DNA of 64,000 nt from Sulfuritortus calidifontis (GTDB lineage Bacteria > Pseudomonadota > Gammaproteobacteria > Burkholderiales > Thiobacillaceae). The position numbers and the translations under genes are program-made. Each line of letters starts with the position of its first letter. The first letter of the stretch is position 1. The stretch spans positions 1-64,000 of the forward strand of contig NZ_AP018721.1 in assembly GCF_003967275.1 (NCBI RefSeq), read 5' to 3'. Shown here in pieces: positions 1-11,156 of the stretch. The notes beneath the pieces are model-generated. The model was not told the origin of the DNA. It made no database searches and saw only the letters and a list, made by a program, of their open reading frames with translations.

Positions 1-32
1 TTTGTCAAACCTTTTCTGCCAGTTTCTGCGGC

Positions 33-61
33 TTATGCCAACCTTCGCGCAGTGCTAGAAT
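33..61 (+). promoter_or_regulatory. Putative dnaA promoter
   Basis: A TAGAAT -10 element at 56-61 lies 17 bp after a weak TTATGC -35 element at 33-38. Transcription would start near 68, downstream of the ATG at 60, which favours the ATG at 105 as the dnaA start. This is inferred from sequence pattern only. Confidence 0.35.
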
Positions 62-104
62 GCCCGTCGATCATTCCAATAACATTTCTCGCACAACCCT
101 CCCG

Positions 105-1463
<1,359 letters not shown>

Positions 1464-1663
1464 CCCTGTGGATGAACTTGGGATGAAATGTGGATAACTT
1501 GCTGGAACCGATGCTGAGCGGAAAAACCATCCACAGATCCCCACAGCTATCCACAGCCCGGCCCGGAGACTTGTCCACAAGATAACAGTATAATTTTGCA
1601 GCACTTTTTGGCCTTATCCAGAGAAATGGTCGTCGCTAATCATCAACATCAGGAAGATTTCTT
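1464..1663. other. Replication origin oriC (dnaA-dnaN intergenic region)
   Basis: About 200 bp contains one perfect DnaA box (TTATCCACA on the minus strand, 1489-1497). Near-matches lie at 1467-1475, 1527-1535, 1547-1555 (CTATCCACA), 1571-1579 (TTGTCCACA) and 1614-1622 (TTATCCAGA). An AT-richer stretch at about 1581-1610 could be the unwinding element. Position between dnaA and dnaN is the usual one in proteobacteria of this type. Confidence 0.85.
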
Positions 1664-2767
1664 ATGCTAGTTCTGAAAACCGGCAAAGACGCAATCCTCA
1701 AACCCCTGCAGGCCGTGATCGGCGTGGTCGAGCGCAAGCACACCCTGCCCATCCTCTCCAACGTCCTGATCGAAGCGGTCGAGGGCAAGGCGGCCTTCAT
1801 TGCCACCGACCTCGAGCTGCAACTCACCGCTTGGGCCGACGAAGCCGCGGCCAAGGATAGTGCCTTCACCGTCTCCGCCCGCAAGCTCTTGGACATCTGC
1901 CGCTCCTTGCCCGATACCGACATTGGCCTGGAGCTGTCCGGCGAGCAGCTCAAGCTGGCCGCCGGCAAGAGCCGGTTCAACTTGCAGACCCTGCCGGCGC
2001 GCGACTTCCCCCGGCTGCAAATCCCGGAAGGCGAAGGCGTCAGTTTCACGCTGGCCCAGGGCAAGCTGCGCCACCTGCTGGCCCGGGTGCAGTACGCCAT
2101 GGCGGTGCAGGACATCCGCTTCTATCTGAACGGCATGCTCATGCAGCTCAAAGACGGCCGGCTGATCGTCGCGGCCACCGACGGCCACCGTCTGGCCATC
2201 GACTCGGCCAAGCTGGACCAGGCCCCGGGCAAGGAGCTCGATGTCATCCTGCCGCGCAAGGCCGTGGTCGAGCTGATCAAGCTCCTGGGCGACAGCGACG
2301 AGGCGGTCGAGGTCCAGGTCAGCCCCAACCAGGTGGTGGTGCGCGGCAGCCATTTCGAGCTGCGCAGCAAGGTGGTCGACGGCAAGTTCCCCGACTACCA
2401 GCGGGTGATCCCGACCGGCCACGACAAGGACTTCACCATCGGTCGCCAGTTGTTCAACCAGTCGCTTACCCGCGCCGCCATCCTGACCAACGAGAAGTAT
2501 CGCGGCGTGCGCCTGGCCCTGACCTCGGGCAGTCTGCGCATCGTCTGCAGCAACAACGAACAGGAAGAGGCGCAGGAAGAGCTCGACATCGAGTACGACA
2601 AGGCCCCGCTCGACATCGGCTTCAATGTCCAGTACCTGCAGGACGTGTTGAACAACCTCGACAGCGAATCGGTCCGCTGCTCTTTCGGCGACCCCAGCAG
2701 CAGCCTCTTGATCACGGTGCCGGGCGAGGACAACTTCCGCTATGTCGTGATGCCCATGCGCATCTGA
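1664..2767 (+). CDS. dnaN: DNA polymerase III beta subunit (sliding clamp)
   Basis: Forms the ring-shaped dimer that tethers DNA polymerase III to DNA. At 367 aa it matches the family length, with the typical N-terminal stretch VVERKHTLPILSNVLIEA, the FYLNGMLM segment and the C-terminal end YVVMPMRI, the conserved clamp tail. It begins directly after oriC with an upstream AGGAAG ribosome site, and gyrB follows about 95 bp later. recF, which often sits between dnaN and gyrB, is absent here. Confidence 0.97.
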   Translation: MLVLKTGKDAILKPLQAVIGVVERKHTLPILSNVLIEAVEGKAAFIATDLELQLTAWADEAAAKDSAFTVSARKLLDICRSLPDTDIGLELSGEQLKLAAGKSRFNLQTLPARDFPRLQIPEGEGVSFTLAQGKLRHLLARVQYAMAVQDIRFYLNGMLMQLKDGRLIVAATDGHRLAIDSAKLDQAPGKELDVILPRKAVVELIKLLGDSDEAVEVQVSPNQVVVRGSHFELRSKVVDGKFPDYQRVIPTGHDKDFTIGRQLFNQSLTRAAILTNEKYRGVRLALTSGSLRIVCSNNEQEEAQEELDIEYDKAPLDIGFNVQYLQDVLNNLDSESVRCSFGDPSSSLLITVPGEDNFRYVVMPMRI

Positions 2768-2776
2768 ACAAACAAA

Positions 2777-2813
2777 CCCCTCTCCCTGGGGGAGAAGGTA
2801 GGGTGAGGGGGAA
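2777..2813. repeat. Intergenic C/G-tract repeat between dnaN and gyrB
   Basis: A CCCCTCTCC tract at 2777-2785 is followed by GGGGGAGA and then a GTGAGGGG tract, so the element can fold on itself. It resembles the C/G-rich hairpin repeats at 60174-60290 and may be a dispersed intergenic repeat or a dnaN terminator lacking a U-run. Confidence 0.4.
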
Positions 2814-2832
2814 CCACCCCTTTTCCTGGTAA

Positions 2833-5356
<2,524 letters not shown>

Positions 5357-5364
5357 GGCGGATC

Positions 5365-5715
5365 GTGCAACTGCTCAATGCCGACAAGGCCATCGTCGAG
5401 GCCGCCAAGCTGCGGGACTATTGCCTGAACCCCTCTCATCCTGAGGGGCGGCACAAGGCGAGGGTCTTCCGCTCGGCCCTGGGCATCGGCCAGGAACAGG
5501 CAGACTGGCTGCGCGAGGCGATCCTCGCCGCGGTCATGCAGGCGGAAGTTGCCCATGCCGAGCAAACGCCCTACGGTTGGCGTTATGATGTGGACATCGT
5601 TTTGACGCGCGGGGCCCTAACGGCCTTGGTGCGTACCGGCTGGCTGGTCAGGAAAACCGAGAACCTGCCCCGTCTCGCCACCTGTTTCGTGAGGTCACCG
5701 AATGAAACTGCTTGA
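5365..5715 (+). CDS. DUF6883-family protein
   Basis: A 116-aa protein with a GTG start. It contains the DUF6883-like core (KLRDYCLNPSHPEGRHKARV, then RYDVDIVLTRG and VRTGWLVR). The family is small and of unknown biochemistry; it is often found beside DUF4926 and near toxin-type loci. The gene overlaps the next one by 14 bp, so the two are probably cotranslated. Both sit between duplicated gyrB tails, which marks them as an inserted cassette. The family assignment is by recognition of the motif only. Confidence 0.7.
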   Translation: MQLLNADKAIVEAAKLRDYCLNPSHPEGRHKARVFRSALGIGQEQADWLREAILAAVMQAEVAHAEQTPYGWRYDVDIVLTRGALTALVRTGWLVRKTENLPRLATCFVRSPNETA

Positions 5716-5917
5716 TACCGTCGCACTCAAGCACGCCCTGCCCGAGCAGTCCCTGCCCGAGGGCTTGGTCGGCGTGCTGGTCGAGGAATGGGAACCGGGT
5801 GTGTTCGAGGTCGAGTTCGCCGACCTCGACGGCCGCGCCTATGCCAGGGCCGCGCTCAAGGAATCCGATCTGCTTCTGCTGCATCATTCCATCGACCAAC
5901 AGCGTCGAGCGGCCTGA
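5702..5917 (+). CDS. DUF4926-family protein
   Basis: A 71-aa acidic protein with the DUF4926 pattern (DTVALKHALPEQSLPEGLVG, then VLVEEWEPGVFEVEFADLDGR). This fold is a small SH3-like beta barrel and commonly accompanies DUF6883, probably as partner or antidote. It overlaps the preceding gene. Its stop codon lies inside the second gyrB-tail repeat, so the end of the gene coincides with the end of the inserted cassette. A toxin-antitoxin or immunity role is inference. Confidence 0.7.
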   Translation: MKLLDTVALKHALPEQSLPEGLVGVLVEEWEPGVFEVEFADLDGRAYARAALKESDLLLLHHSIDQQRRAA

Positions 5918-5991
5918 TGGGCGAAGAGGTCGAGCCGTCTCGGAGGTTCATCGAGACCAATGCGCTGGGTGTGCGGAACCTGGACGTTTAA
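5917..5991 (+). pseudogene. Orphan second copy of the gyrB 3' end
   Basis: The 75 nt from ATG to stop encode [18 protein letters not shown] and the final residues VRNLDV, matching the true GyrB C-terminus except that RR is SR. Base differences are six of 75, mostly silent. It lies next to the intact hairpin at 6002-6029, so it is probably the displaced original gyrB end. It is too short to function alone. Confidence 0.8.
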
Positions 5992-6001
5992 GGCTGTACA
6001 A

Positions 6002-6029
6002 CCTTATCCGGTCTGAGGGCCGGATAAGG
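6002..6029. terminator. Hairpin after the displaced gyrB tail
   Basis: CCTTATCCGG and CCGGATAAGG form a perfect 10-bp stem around an 8-nt loop. There is no clear U-run, though the next bases are AT-rich. The left arm is repeated after the first gyrB tail without a right arm, so this is likely the ancestral gyrB transcript end. Confidence 0.55.
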
Positions 6030-6080
6030 AATAAACAAAATAGGGCAAGTTAAGAAGCTTCTAACAAGGAAGGGGGGTTT

Positions 6081-6449
6081 ATGAGTTCAGCTGATTGGTC
6101 TGAAACTTACAAATCCCTTATCACGTTAGCGACCGAAGGCTTCAAATTTTGTGCCCTTACGAATGGTGGCGCAGCTGTAGCTATCCTTGCGTATCTCGGT
6201 AATGTTGCAGGAAAAGAATGTTCTGTCCCGGATATGCGCTATGCCATGGCGTCATTTCTGGCTGGTTTATTGTTCTGTGGCTTAGGAATGCTGTTTGCGT
6301 ATTTGGCACAGCTAAAGCGCCTAAATCGGTTGGTAGAGCAACAAGACACGAAAAACGATTGTCGTTTGTATGCGGCGTTATTTTTTGTTGTCTTAAGTCT
6401 AGCTATGTTTGGAATCGGTTCGTGGCTAGCAGTAGAGTCTTTTAGTTAA
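6081..6449 (+). CDS. Small membrane protein, unknown function
   Basis: A 122-aa protein with a strong ribosome site (AAGGAAGGGGGG) before the ATG. Three hydrophobic segments are visible: about residues 28-42 (GGAAVAILAYLG), 57-78 (FLAGLLFCGLGMLFAYLA) and 97-118 (LYAALFFVVLSLAMFGIGSW). Codon use is clearly AT-richer than the surrounding host genes, which suggests recent acquisition. It ends 6 bp before the interrupted DUF188 gene. No family is recognised. Confidence 0.7.
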   Translation: MSSADWSETYKSLITLATEGFKFCALTNGGAAVAILAYLGNVAGKECSVPDMRYAMASFLAGLLFCGLGMLFAYLAQLKRLNRLVEQQDTKNDCRLYAALFFVVLSLAMFGIGSWLAVESFS

Positions 6450-6455
6450 CACCAG

Positions 6456-6544
6456 ATGCAAATTTGGGTCGACGCCGACGCCTGCCCGGCGGTGATCAAG
6501 GACATCCTGTTCCGTGCCGCCGAGCGCATCCAGACCCCGCTGAC
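6456..6544 (+). pseudogene. yaiI: YaiI/YqxD family (DUF188) gene, 5' fragment cut by the prophage
   Basis: Encodes [20 protein letters not shown] and about ten further residues ending QTPLT, the conserved start of the YaiI/YqxD UPF0178 family including the DADACP motif. The reading frame is cut at 6544, where prophage sequence begins, and resumes exactly at 37642-38013. Joining the parts through one CTGAC gives a 151-aa protein of family length. The family is PIN-like and of unknown role. Confidence 0.9.
6540..6544. repeat. Target-site duplication CTGAC (left)
   Basis: The same 5 bp occurs at 37642-37646 on the other side of the element. Removing one copy and the element restores the DUF188 reading frame. 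Five-bp duplications are the hallmark of Mu-type transposition. Confidence 0.92.
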
Positions 6545-6712
6545 TGTGAGGTCTCAAGTGATGTGAGATTGTTGTGTGGCGTGGTGTGGCGGATGGAAAG
6601 TGCTTGTGTGGCGCGGGGTTAGGTGATTTTGGCGGTGGGCGGCGATGTGCGAGTGGGGCTGTGGATAAGTGGCTATTTCTGTGTTTTGTCGCAACTGATA
6701 TGCGATTGATTC
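6545..6712. promoter_or_regulatory. Prophage left end with candidate transposase-binding sites
   Basis: The terminal TGTGAGGTCTCAAG matches the inverted right terminus at 10 of 14 bases. An internal site at 6687-6711 (TGTCGCAACT, then TGCGATTG) matches the outermost right-end sequence at 37627-37636 and beyond (TGTCGCAACT, then TGCAATTG, on the minus strand). Mu-type ends carry several such MuA sites. The gap to the first gene at 6753 holds no convincing ORF. Confidence 0.6.
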
Positions 6713-6752
6713 AAGGCGGTTTCGCGGGCGTTTGAGCGGCGTTTAACAGTCT

Positions 6753-7364
6753 TCAGGCCGGCTTCTTTTGTGCGATGTAGGTGCGCGTCGCGGCCAGCTC
6801 ATCATCTGTCAGCTCTGTGAGGGACACCTTCCCGAAGCGGCGATTGATATAGGCGCGGTAGAGTTCGGCATCGCCAAGCTGGTTCTTGCAGCGGGCCTTG
6901 ATGTAGGCGATCTGGCGGGCGCGCCAGCGCGCGTCGCGCAAGGGCGCTGTCTTCATGCCGTCGATGCGGGCGCGCTGCTGCTGGAGCCAGCGGACGGCTT
7001 CGTCGAAGCGATCGAGCGGCAGGATGTGGTAGCTCGTGACGCGAAATTTCTTTTGAAATGAAGACCATGCGGCGGCATGGGTGAGCGGTCTGGCGCGCGT
7101 GCGGACGGTGTTGTGGACGGTGATCCACTCATTGATCAGCTCGCGCAGGCGCAGCTTTTGAGCTTCTGAGAGCTCGGATGCGCGCGGATCGATGGCGTTG
7201 CGCGGGCGCAGCGTCTGGGCGTGGATGAGGGTATTGCCGTCGCCGACGATGTTGTGGCTGCCCTCGATGCGCACGGCTGGCGCGGGCCTGGCTGGCTTGC
7301 GGCGTGGCTTCTTCTGGGCCGCGCCGCGCACGATCTCGATGAGCTTCTGCTTCTTGTCTTCCAT
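6753..7364 (-). CDS. Prophage regulatory-region protein, ORF6C-like
   Basis: A 203-aa basic protein. The N-terminal 50 residues are Lys/Arg/Pro-rich (AAQKKPRRKPARPAPAVRIE) followed by SHNIVGDGNT. The central and C-terminal part (LRLRELINEWITVHNTVRTR, AAWSSFQKKFRVTSYHILPL, then FDEAVRWLQQQ) resembles the ORF6C domain of phage regulators. It lies downstream of the repressor on the same strand, separated by the 14-bp repeat array. A DNA-binding regulatory role is inferred from domain resemblance and position; family recognition is tentative. Confidence 0.65.
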   Translation of the reverse strand: MEDKKQKLIEIVRGAAQKKPRRKPARPAPAVRIEGSHNIVGDGNTLIHAQTLRPRNAIDPRASELSEAQKLRLRELINEWITVHNTVRTRARPLTHAAAWSSFQKKFRVTSYHILPLDRFDEAVRWLQQQRARIDGMKTAPLRDARWRARQIAYIKARCKNQLGDAELYRAYINRRFGKVSLTELTDDELAATRTYIAQKKPA

Positions 7365-7413
7365 CGGTTTCTCCCCTGTTCTGGTTGACGAAGTGCGGGA
7401 AGTTTCGAATATA

Positions 7414-7496
7414 AACTTCCCGCAGTTAACTTCCCGCAGTTCCAGAAGTTCCCGCAGTTAACTTCCCGCATTTGCCGCAGTTAACTTCCCGCAGTT
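7414..7496. repeat. Iterated 14-bp repeats AACTTCCCGCAGTT
   Basis: Units lie at 7414-7427, 7428-7441, 7446-7459 (one mismatch), 7460-7473 (one mismatch) and 7483-7496, with a partial unit at 7474-7482. Each unit is partly palindromic (AACT N6 AGTT). The array fills the gap between the repressor stop and the start of the 203-aa gene. It looks like a multi-site operator or iteron set. The spacing is too short for CRISPR. Confidence 0.85.
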
Positions 7497-7888
7497 CACG
7501 CCACGCGGCGGATGAGCGCGACGACGTTGTCGCGGGTGGCCGCTGGCTCGGCGAGCAGCTCGTAGGCGGTCAGGATGGCCTCGGCCTTCTTGGCAGGCGG
7601 CAGGCGCCTGTCGCCCAGACCCTCCTCGATGACCTCGATGGCGGCCTGAAGGCGCGCGCGATCGGTTAGCTCACTGGCCGGCCGCTCGCGGCGGCCGGTG
7701 AGGATGTAGATGACATCGGCACCTGCTGCAGCGATGTTCGCGAGGTAATCAGCAGTCGGCGGCTTACCCTTCTCGTACAGAATTTGAGACCCCTTTGACG
7801 CGCCGCCAATAGAGGCGAAATCAGTCTGACTTAGGCCAAGCCGTTCCCTTTCCTGCCGTAGACGACTCCATCTATCAAAATTTTCCAC
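7496..7888 (-). CDS. Prophage repressor, XRE-type helix-turn-helix
   Basis: A 130-aa protein. The N-terminal HTH reads WSRLRQERERLGLSQTDFAS, GGASKGSQILYEKGKPPTAD, ending DVIYILTGRR, a common form of prophage XRE regulators. The C-terminal half (ELTDRARLQAAIEVIEEGLG) is helical and could mediate oligomerisation. The GTG at 7888 has a GGGGGTGA ribosome site; a TTG at 7903 is also open. It is divergent from the Ner-like gene, with a palindromic operator between them, the layout of a lysis-lysogeny switch. Confidence 0.8.
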   Translation of the reverse strand: MENFDRWSRLRQERERLGLSQTDFASIGGASKGSQILYEKGKPPTADYLANIAAAGADVIYILTGRRERPASELTDRARLQAAIEVIEEGLGDRRLPPAKKAEAILTAYELLAEPAATRDNVVALIRRVA

Positions 7889-7903
7889 CTCACCCCCTTG
7901 CAA

Positions 7904-7921
7904 GGTTCAAAATTTTGAACC
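7904..7921. promoter_or_regulatory. Operator palindrome in the early divergent promoter
   Basis: GGTTCAAAATTTTGAACC is a perfect 18-bp palindrome between the repressor and the Ner-like gene. A related half site (CAAAATTTT) lies at 7876-7884 inside the repressor start. It is the best candidate binding site for the repressor or the Ner-like protein. Confidence 0.7.
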
Positions 7922-7963
7922 ATACTTCGCACCATCACGTTACAACTTCCACTAGGTGAAAGT

Positions 7964-8239
7964 ATGGCAGAGACGGTACGGATTGATAAGGAGCGCGCCC
8001 GGCGGGCGCGCGAGGCCATCGAGCGGCTGGGCATTTCCCAGACGGCGCTGGCGCGGGCGCTGGGGGTGAACCCCAGGATCGTCAACGAGGTGGTGCGCGG
8101 GCGGCTGGTGGGCGTGCGCGGCGACACGCACAAGGTGGCGGTGGCGCTGGGCATCAAGGATGGGGTGATTCCGCCCAAGGATGCGAGCACGGAGGAGCTG
8201 ATCGCGCTTTTGCGCCGCGCGGCGAAGGGGGCGGAATGA
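7964..8239 (+). CDS. Ner/Cro-like early DNA-binding protein
   Basis: A 91-aa protein with a helix-turn-helix (REAIERLGISQTALARALGV, then NPRIVNEVVRGRL) of the kind found in Mu Ner and other phage Cro-like proteins. It is the first gene of the rightward early operon, divergent from the repressor, with AGGTG upstream of the ATG. By analogy it would lower transcription from both early promoters and favour the lytic path. Its stop overlaps the next start (ATGATG). Confidence 0.75.
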   Translation: MAETVRIDKERARRAREAIERLGISQTALARALGVNPRIVNEVVRGRLVGVRGDTHKVAVALGIKDGVIPPKDASTEELIALLRRAAKGAE

Positions 8240-8526
8240 TGCGCCGCCGGATTCTCAAGTATCCAGCGGCGCGGCCCTGCGATGTGGGCGGCCCGGCCCT
8301 GCCGCATATCCAGGTGGCGGACGAGGACGACCCGGCGGCCGAGACGGCAACCGACATTTTTTACACCTCCCGGCGCGGCCAGCAGGCGGCCGAGCGGATC
8401 GCGCGCGAGATCGCGGCGTGCGGGGTTGCGCTGGTGTATCCGTGCGAGCGCGACGTGGAGGTGTTCGTCGGGCCGCTGCATCGGGTGATCGCCATCGGCG
8501 AGCGCGTGGAGGCGTGCGATGAGTGA
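8236..8526 (+). CDS. Early prophage protein, unknown function
   Basis: A 96-aa protein overlapping both the Ner-like gene before it and the transposase gene after it, so translation is probably coupled. No known domain is recognised. The middle (DIFYTSRRGQQAAERIAREI) is helical and charged. It starts at ATG 8236 or 8239. Being placed directly before the transposase suggests a role in early regulation, but this is position only. Confidence 0.65.
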   Translation: MMRRRILKYPAARPCDVGGPALPHIQVADEDDPAAETATDIFYTSRRGQQAAERIAREIAACGVALVYPCERDVEVFVGPLHRVIAIGERVEACDE

Positions 8527-10699
8527 TCTGGTCGATCTAGCCGCCATCGCCGATGCGGTTGGTGCTTCGTACAGGACTGTTTCTGAGAACTGGGCCACCT
8601 CCCCAGACTGGCCGCCGCACCACGACCGGGCGGGCCTGGGCGGGGCGAAGCGCTGGCGTGTCGAGGACTTGCCGACGGCCTTCAAGCGGCGCGGGAAGGT
8701 GGTCGATGTGCGGCAGGCGGTGGAGCGCTATTTGATCGAGCAGCAGGCGGCGGCGATTTCCGCTACGCCAAATGTAGCTGTTGCTACGCCAAATGTAGCT
8801 CCCCTTCCCGCCCCCAGCGGCGAGCCTACCGATGGGGTGCGCTCCTGCCCCGCTTCCGCGCCCGCCAGCGCGGGCGGTGGGCTCGCCGGTGGGGGTTTCG
8901 GCGCCTTGGCCGGAGGCGCCAGCGAGTATCCGGCTGTTGCCTCCTCCCTTCCCGGCGCGATGCCGGGTTTGCCGGGCGGCGCGGCGGGTGCGCCTGCCGT
9001 CCGCCCGGCGTCTTTTTCTGATGAGGAACTTGTAAGGATTTCTGATCACTTGGCTACGCGACCGCAGCGGGTGCGCGAGGAGGCGATGCGTCGGGCGCGG
9101 GTGTGCCTGACCGTGAAGCGCTGGATGGCGGCAGGACTCTCCGCGACTGAGGCGATCGCGCAGGCGGCGCGGGAGCATGGGGTCTCGAAGGGGACGCTGG
9201 CGCGCTGGTGGTGGGGGGATAGGCGCTTGCCTGGGGTGGCGGGGATCGAGAACGTGGCGGCGTGGGCGGGCTTGCTTGCGCCGCGCTGGGGGATGAAGGA
9301 GCACGAGGCGCCGATGCCGGAGGCGGCGTGGCGGCAGCTTTTGGCGCTGTGGCTGAGGCCGGAGAAGCCGAGCCTGCGGATGTGCTATCGGCAGGTGCAG
9401 AGGATGGCGCAGCAGCACGGCTGGCGGCTGCCGAGCTTTGCTTCGGTGGCGCGGCGGGTGCAGCGGCTGCCCAAGCCGCTGGTGGTGCTGCAGCGGGAAG
9501 GCAAGGAGGCTTACGACCGGCTGTGGCCGCCGATGAAACGGTCGGTGGCGCATCTTGCGGCGCTGGAGTGGGTGAATGCGGACGGGCACCGGCTGGATGT
9601 GTTCGTGCGGCTGCCGGAGCGCTTCGGCGGCGGCATCGAGCGGGTGCATCTGGTGGCCTGGCAGGACATCTACAGCCGGAAGATTCTGGCGTGGCGGCTG
9701 ACGCCGACCTTGAACGCCTACAGCGTGATCCTCTCCTTTGCCGATCTGGTGACGGAATACGGCGTGCCGGATCACGCCTTGATGGACAACGGACGGGAGT
9801 TCGGCGCGAAGTGCGTGTCTGGAAAGGCGCAGTGGCGCTTCCGTTTCAAGGCGGCCGAGGATGAGATGACGGGCATCCTGCCTTTGCTTGGCGTGGATGT
9901 GCACTGGGCGACCCCGTTTCACGGGCAGGCGAAGCCGATCGAGCGGGCTTTCCGCGATCTGGCGGAGGCGATTTCAAAAGACCCGCGTTTGGCTGGGGCT
10001 TACACGGGCAATAAACCGGATGCAAAGCCGGAGAACTATGGCTCGAAGGCGGTGGAGTGGGCGCTGCTTGAGCAGGTGGTGCGCGAGGCGATTGCCGAAC
10101 ACAACGCGCGCACGGGGCGACGCACGGAGACGGCCAAGGGCGCGAGCTTCGATGCGGTATTCGCCGAGTCTTTCGGCCGCCGGGTGGTCAAGCGGCTGGC
10201 GCCGAGCCAGCGGGCGATGCTGCTGCTCGCCTCGGAGCCCGTGACGGTGCGGCAAAACGGCACGTTCGAGGTGGCGGGCAATACCTACGGTATCGACCCG
10301 CGCCTGGGGCTGGCGGGCAAGCGGATCGTGGCGCGGTTCGACCCGGACGACCTCAAGAAGCCGGTGATGGTGTTCTCGCTCGATGGGCGGCTGCTGGGCG
10401 AGGCCGCGCCCACGGTGCGGCGCTTCGACGACCAGGCGGCGGCGCAGAGCTTCAAGCGCGAGCAGCGGCGGGCGAAGCGGGCGTATCGCGAGCACATGGC
10501 GTCGCTGGAAAAGCTGGCCGGGATGGAGATTCCGGCGGCGGTGGCGGCTGGCGATGTGCCAGCGCCTGCGGCGGTGCGCATGGTGCAGCCGATGGTTCCA
10601 GAGCGTGAGCGGGATGAGGATGTGGAGGCGCTGGTGGCGAAGGCCGACGCCTTTATTTTGGAGATGAGCCGCCTGACGGCAGCCGGCGGCGGGGTGTGA
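8519..10699 (+). CDS. Mu-type DDE transposase (MuA-like)
   Basis: A 726-aa transposase for integration and replicative transposition of the phage. The N-terminus has a winged-helix DNA-binding domain (AIADAVGASYRTVSENWATS). Residues 80-165 form an Ala/Gly/Pro-rich linker. End-binding HTH domains follow (KGTLARWWWGD; LRMCYRQVQRMAQQHGWRLP). The catalytic core shows D355 (VNADGH), D423 (LMDNGREFG) and E475 (KPIERAFRD), spacing D-67-D-51-E, close to MuA. The C-terminal domain and Arg/Lys-rich tail fit the MuB-interacting part. It overlaps the preceding gene by 8 bp. Confidence 0.95.
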   Translation: MSDLVDLAAIADAVGASYRTVSENWATSPDWPPHHDRAGLGGAKRWRVEDLPTAFKRRGKVVDVRQAVERYLIEQQAAAISATPNVAVATPNVAPLPAPSGEPTDGVRSCPASAPASAGGGLAGGGFGALAGGASEYPAVASSLPGAMPGLPGGAAGAPAVRPASFSDEELVRISDHLATRPQRVREEAMRRARVCLTVKRWMAAGLSATEAIAQAAREHGVSKGTLARWWWGDRRLPGVAGIENVAAWAGLLAPRWGMKEHEAPMPEAAWRQLLALWLRPEKPSLRMCYRQVQRMAQQHGWRLPSFASVARRVQRLPKPLVVLQREGKEAYDRLWPPMKRSVAHLAALEWVNADGHRLDVFVRLPERFGGGIERVHLVAWQDIYSRKILAWRLTPTLNAYSVILSFADLVTEYGVPDHALMDNGREFGAKCVSGKAQWRFRFKAAEDEMTGILPLLGVDVHWATPFHGQAKPIERAFRDLAEAISKDPRLAGAYTGNKPDAKPENYGSKAVEWALLEQVVREAIAEHNARTGRRTETAKGASFDAVFAESFGRRVVKRLAPSQRAMLLLASEPVTVRQNGTFEVAGNTYGIDPRLGLAGKRIVARFDPDDLKKPVMVFSLDGRLLGEAAPTVRRFDDQAAAQSFKREQRRAKRAYREHMASLEKLAGMEIPAAVAAGDVPAPAAVRMVQPMVPERERDEDVEALVAKADAFILEMSRLTAAGGGV

Positions 10700-10718
10700 G
10701 CAACTGAAGGAGCGATTG

Positions 10719-11156
10719 ATGAAACCCGATCAAGCTGTTTGCAAGTTCGATTCAGTCGATGAGGCGATGGAAGTCTTGTGTGAATTCAAAAAAGCCCGTG
10801 CTGCTCTACGTGGGCCAGATACACCACGCCCAGCGAGTGCTGAAGGATGCGAGGCCCCCATTCCATTGGCGCGAGCACTATGGGCGGTGCTGGATGCGCT
10901 TGGGCCTGAGCCGTCGTTTGGTGAGGCGCTGCTTGGATTTCGCGCAGTTGCTGCGCTCGGGCGCGAAGCTGGAGCGCGGCAGCCGTCAGGGCGTGGTCAT
11001 CACCTATGGCAGCAAGCGCTTGGCGAATGCATGTGTCTGATTCATGAAGCAGCGTGTAGGCAAAGCGCATCCACGACTCCTGAAAACGGTCGAGAAAGTG
11101 GCGGTCCACGTCGAGCAGAGGCTTTGCCGGGATGGATGGAACACGCTTGCCAATGA
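10719..11156 (+). CDS. Possible early gene between transposase and MuB-like ATPase
   Basis: A 145-aa reading frame with a strong GAAGGAG ribosome site seven bases before the ATG. The first 35 residues (MKPDQAVCKFDSVDEAMEVL, then CEFKKARAALRG) look like a real protein, but later residues have poorer codon bias and the opposite strand carries a better-looking frame (10786-11265). It may be the stump of a gene disrupted by an inverted insert, or a genuine gene overlapped by an antisense one. Confidence 0.4.
   Translation: MKPDQAVCKFDSVDEAMEVLCEFKKARAALRGPDTPRPASAEGCEAPIPLARALWAVLDALGPEPSFGEALLGFRAVAALGREAGARQPSGRGHHLWQQALGECMCLIHEAACRQSASTTPENGRESGGPRRAEALPGWMEHACQ

Noticed and set aside
1-59. 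rpmH or another gene upstream of dnaA
   Set aside because: The 59 bp available show no convincing coding sequence on either strand.
7414-7496. CRISPR array
   Set aside because: Repeat units are 14 bp and directly adjacent or 4-9 bp apart, with no spacers of useful length and no cas genes.
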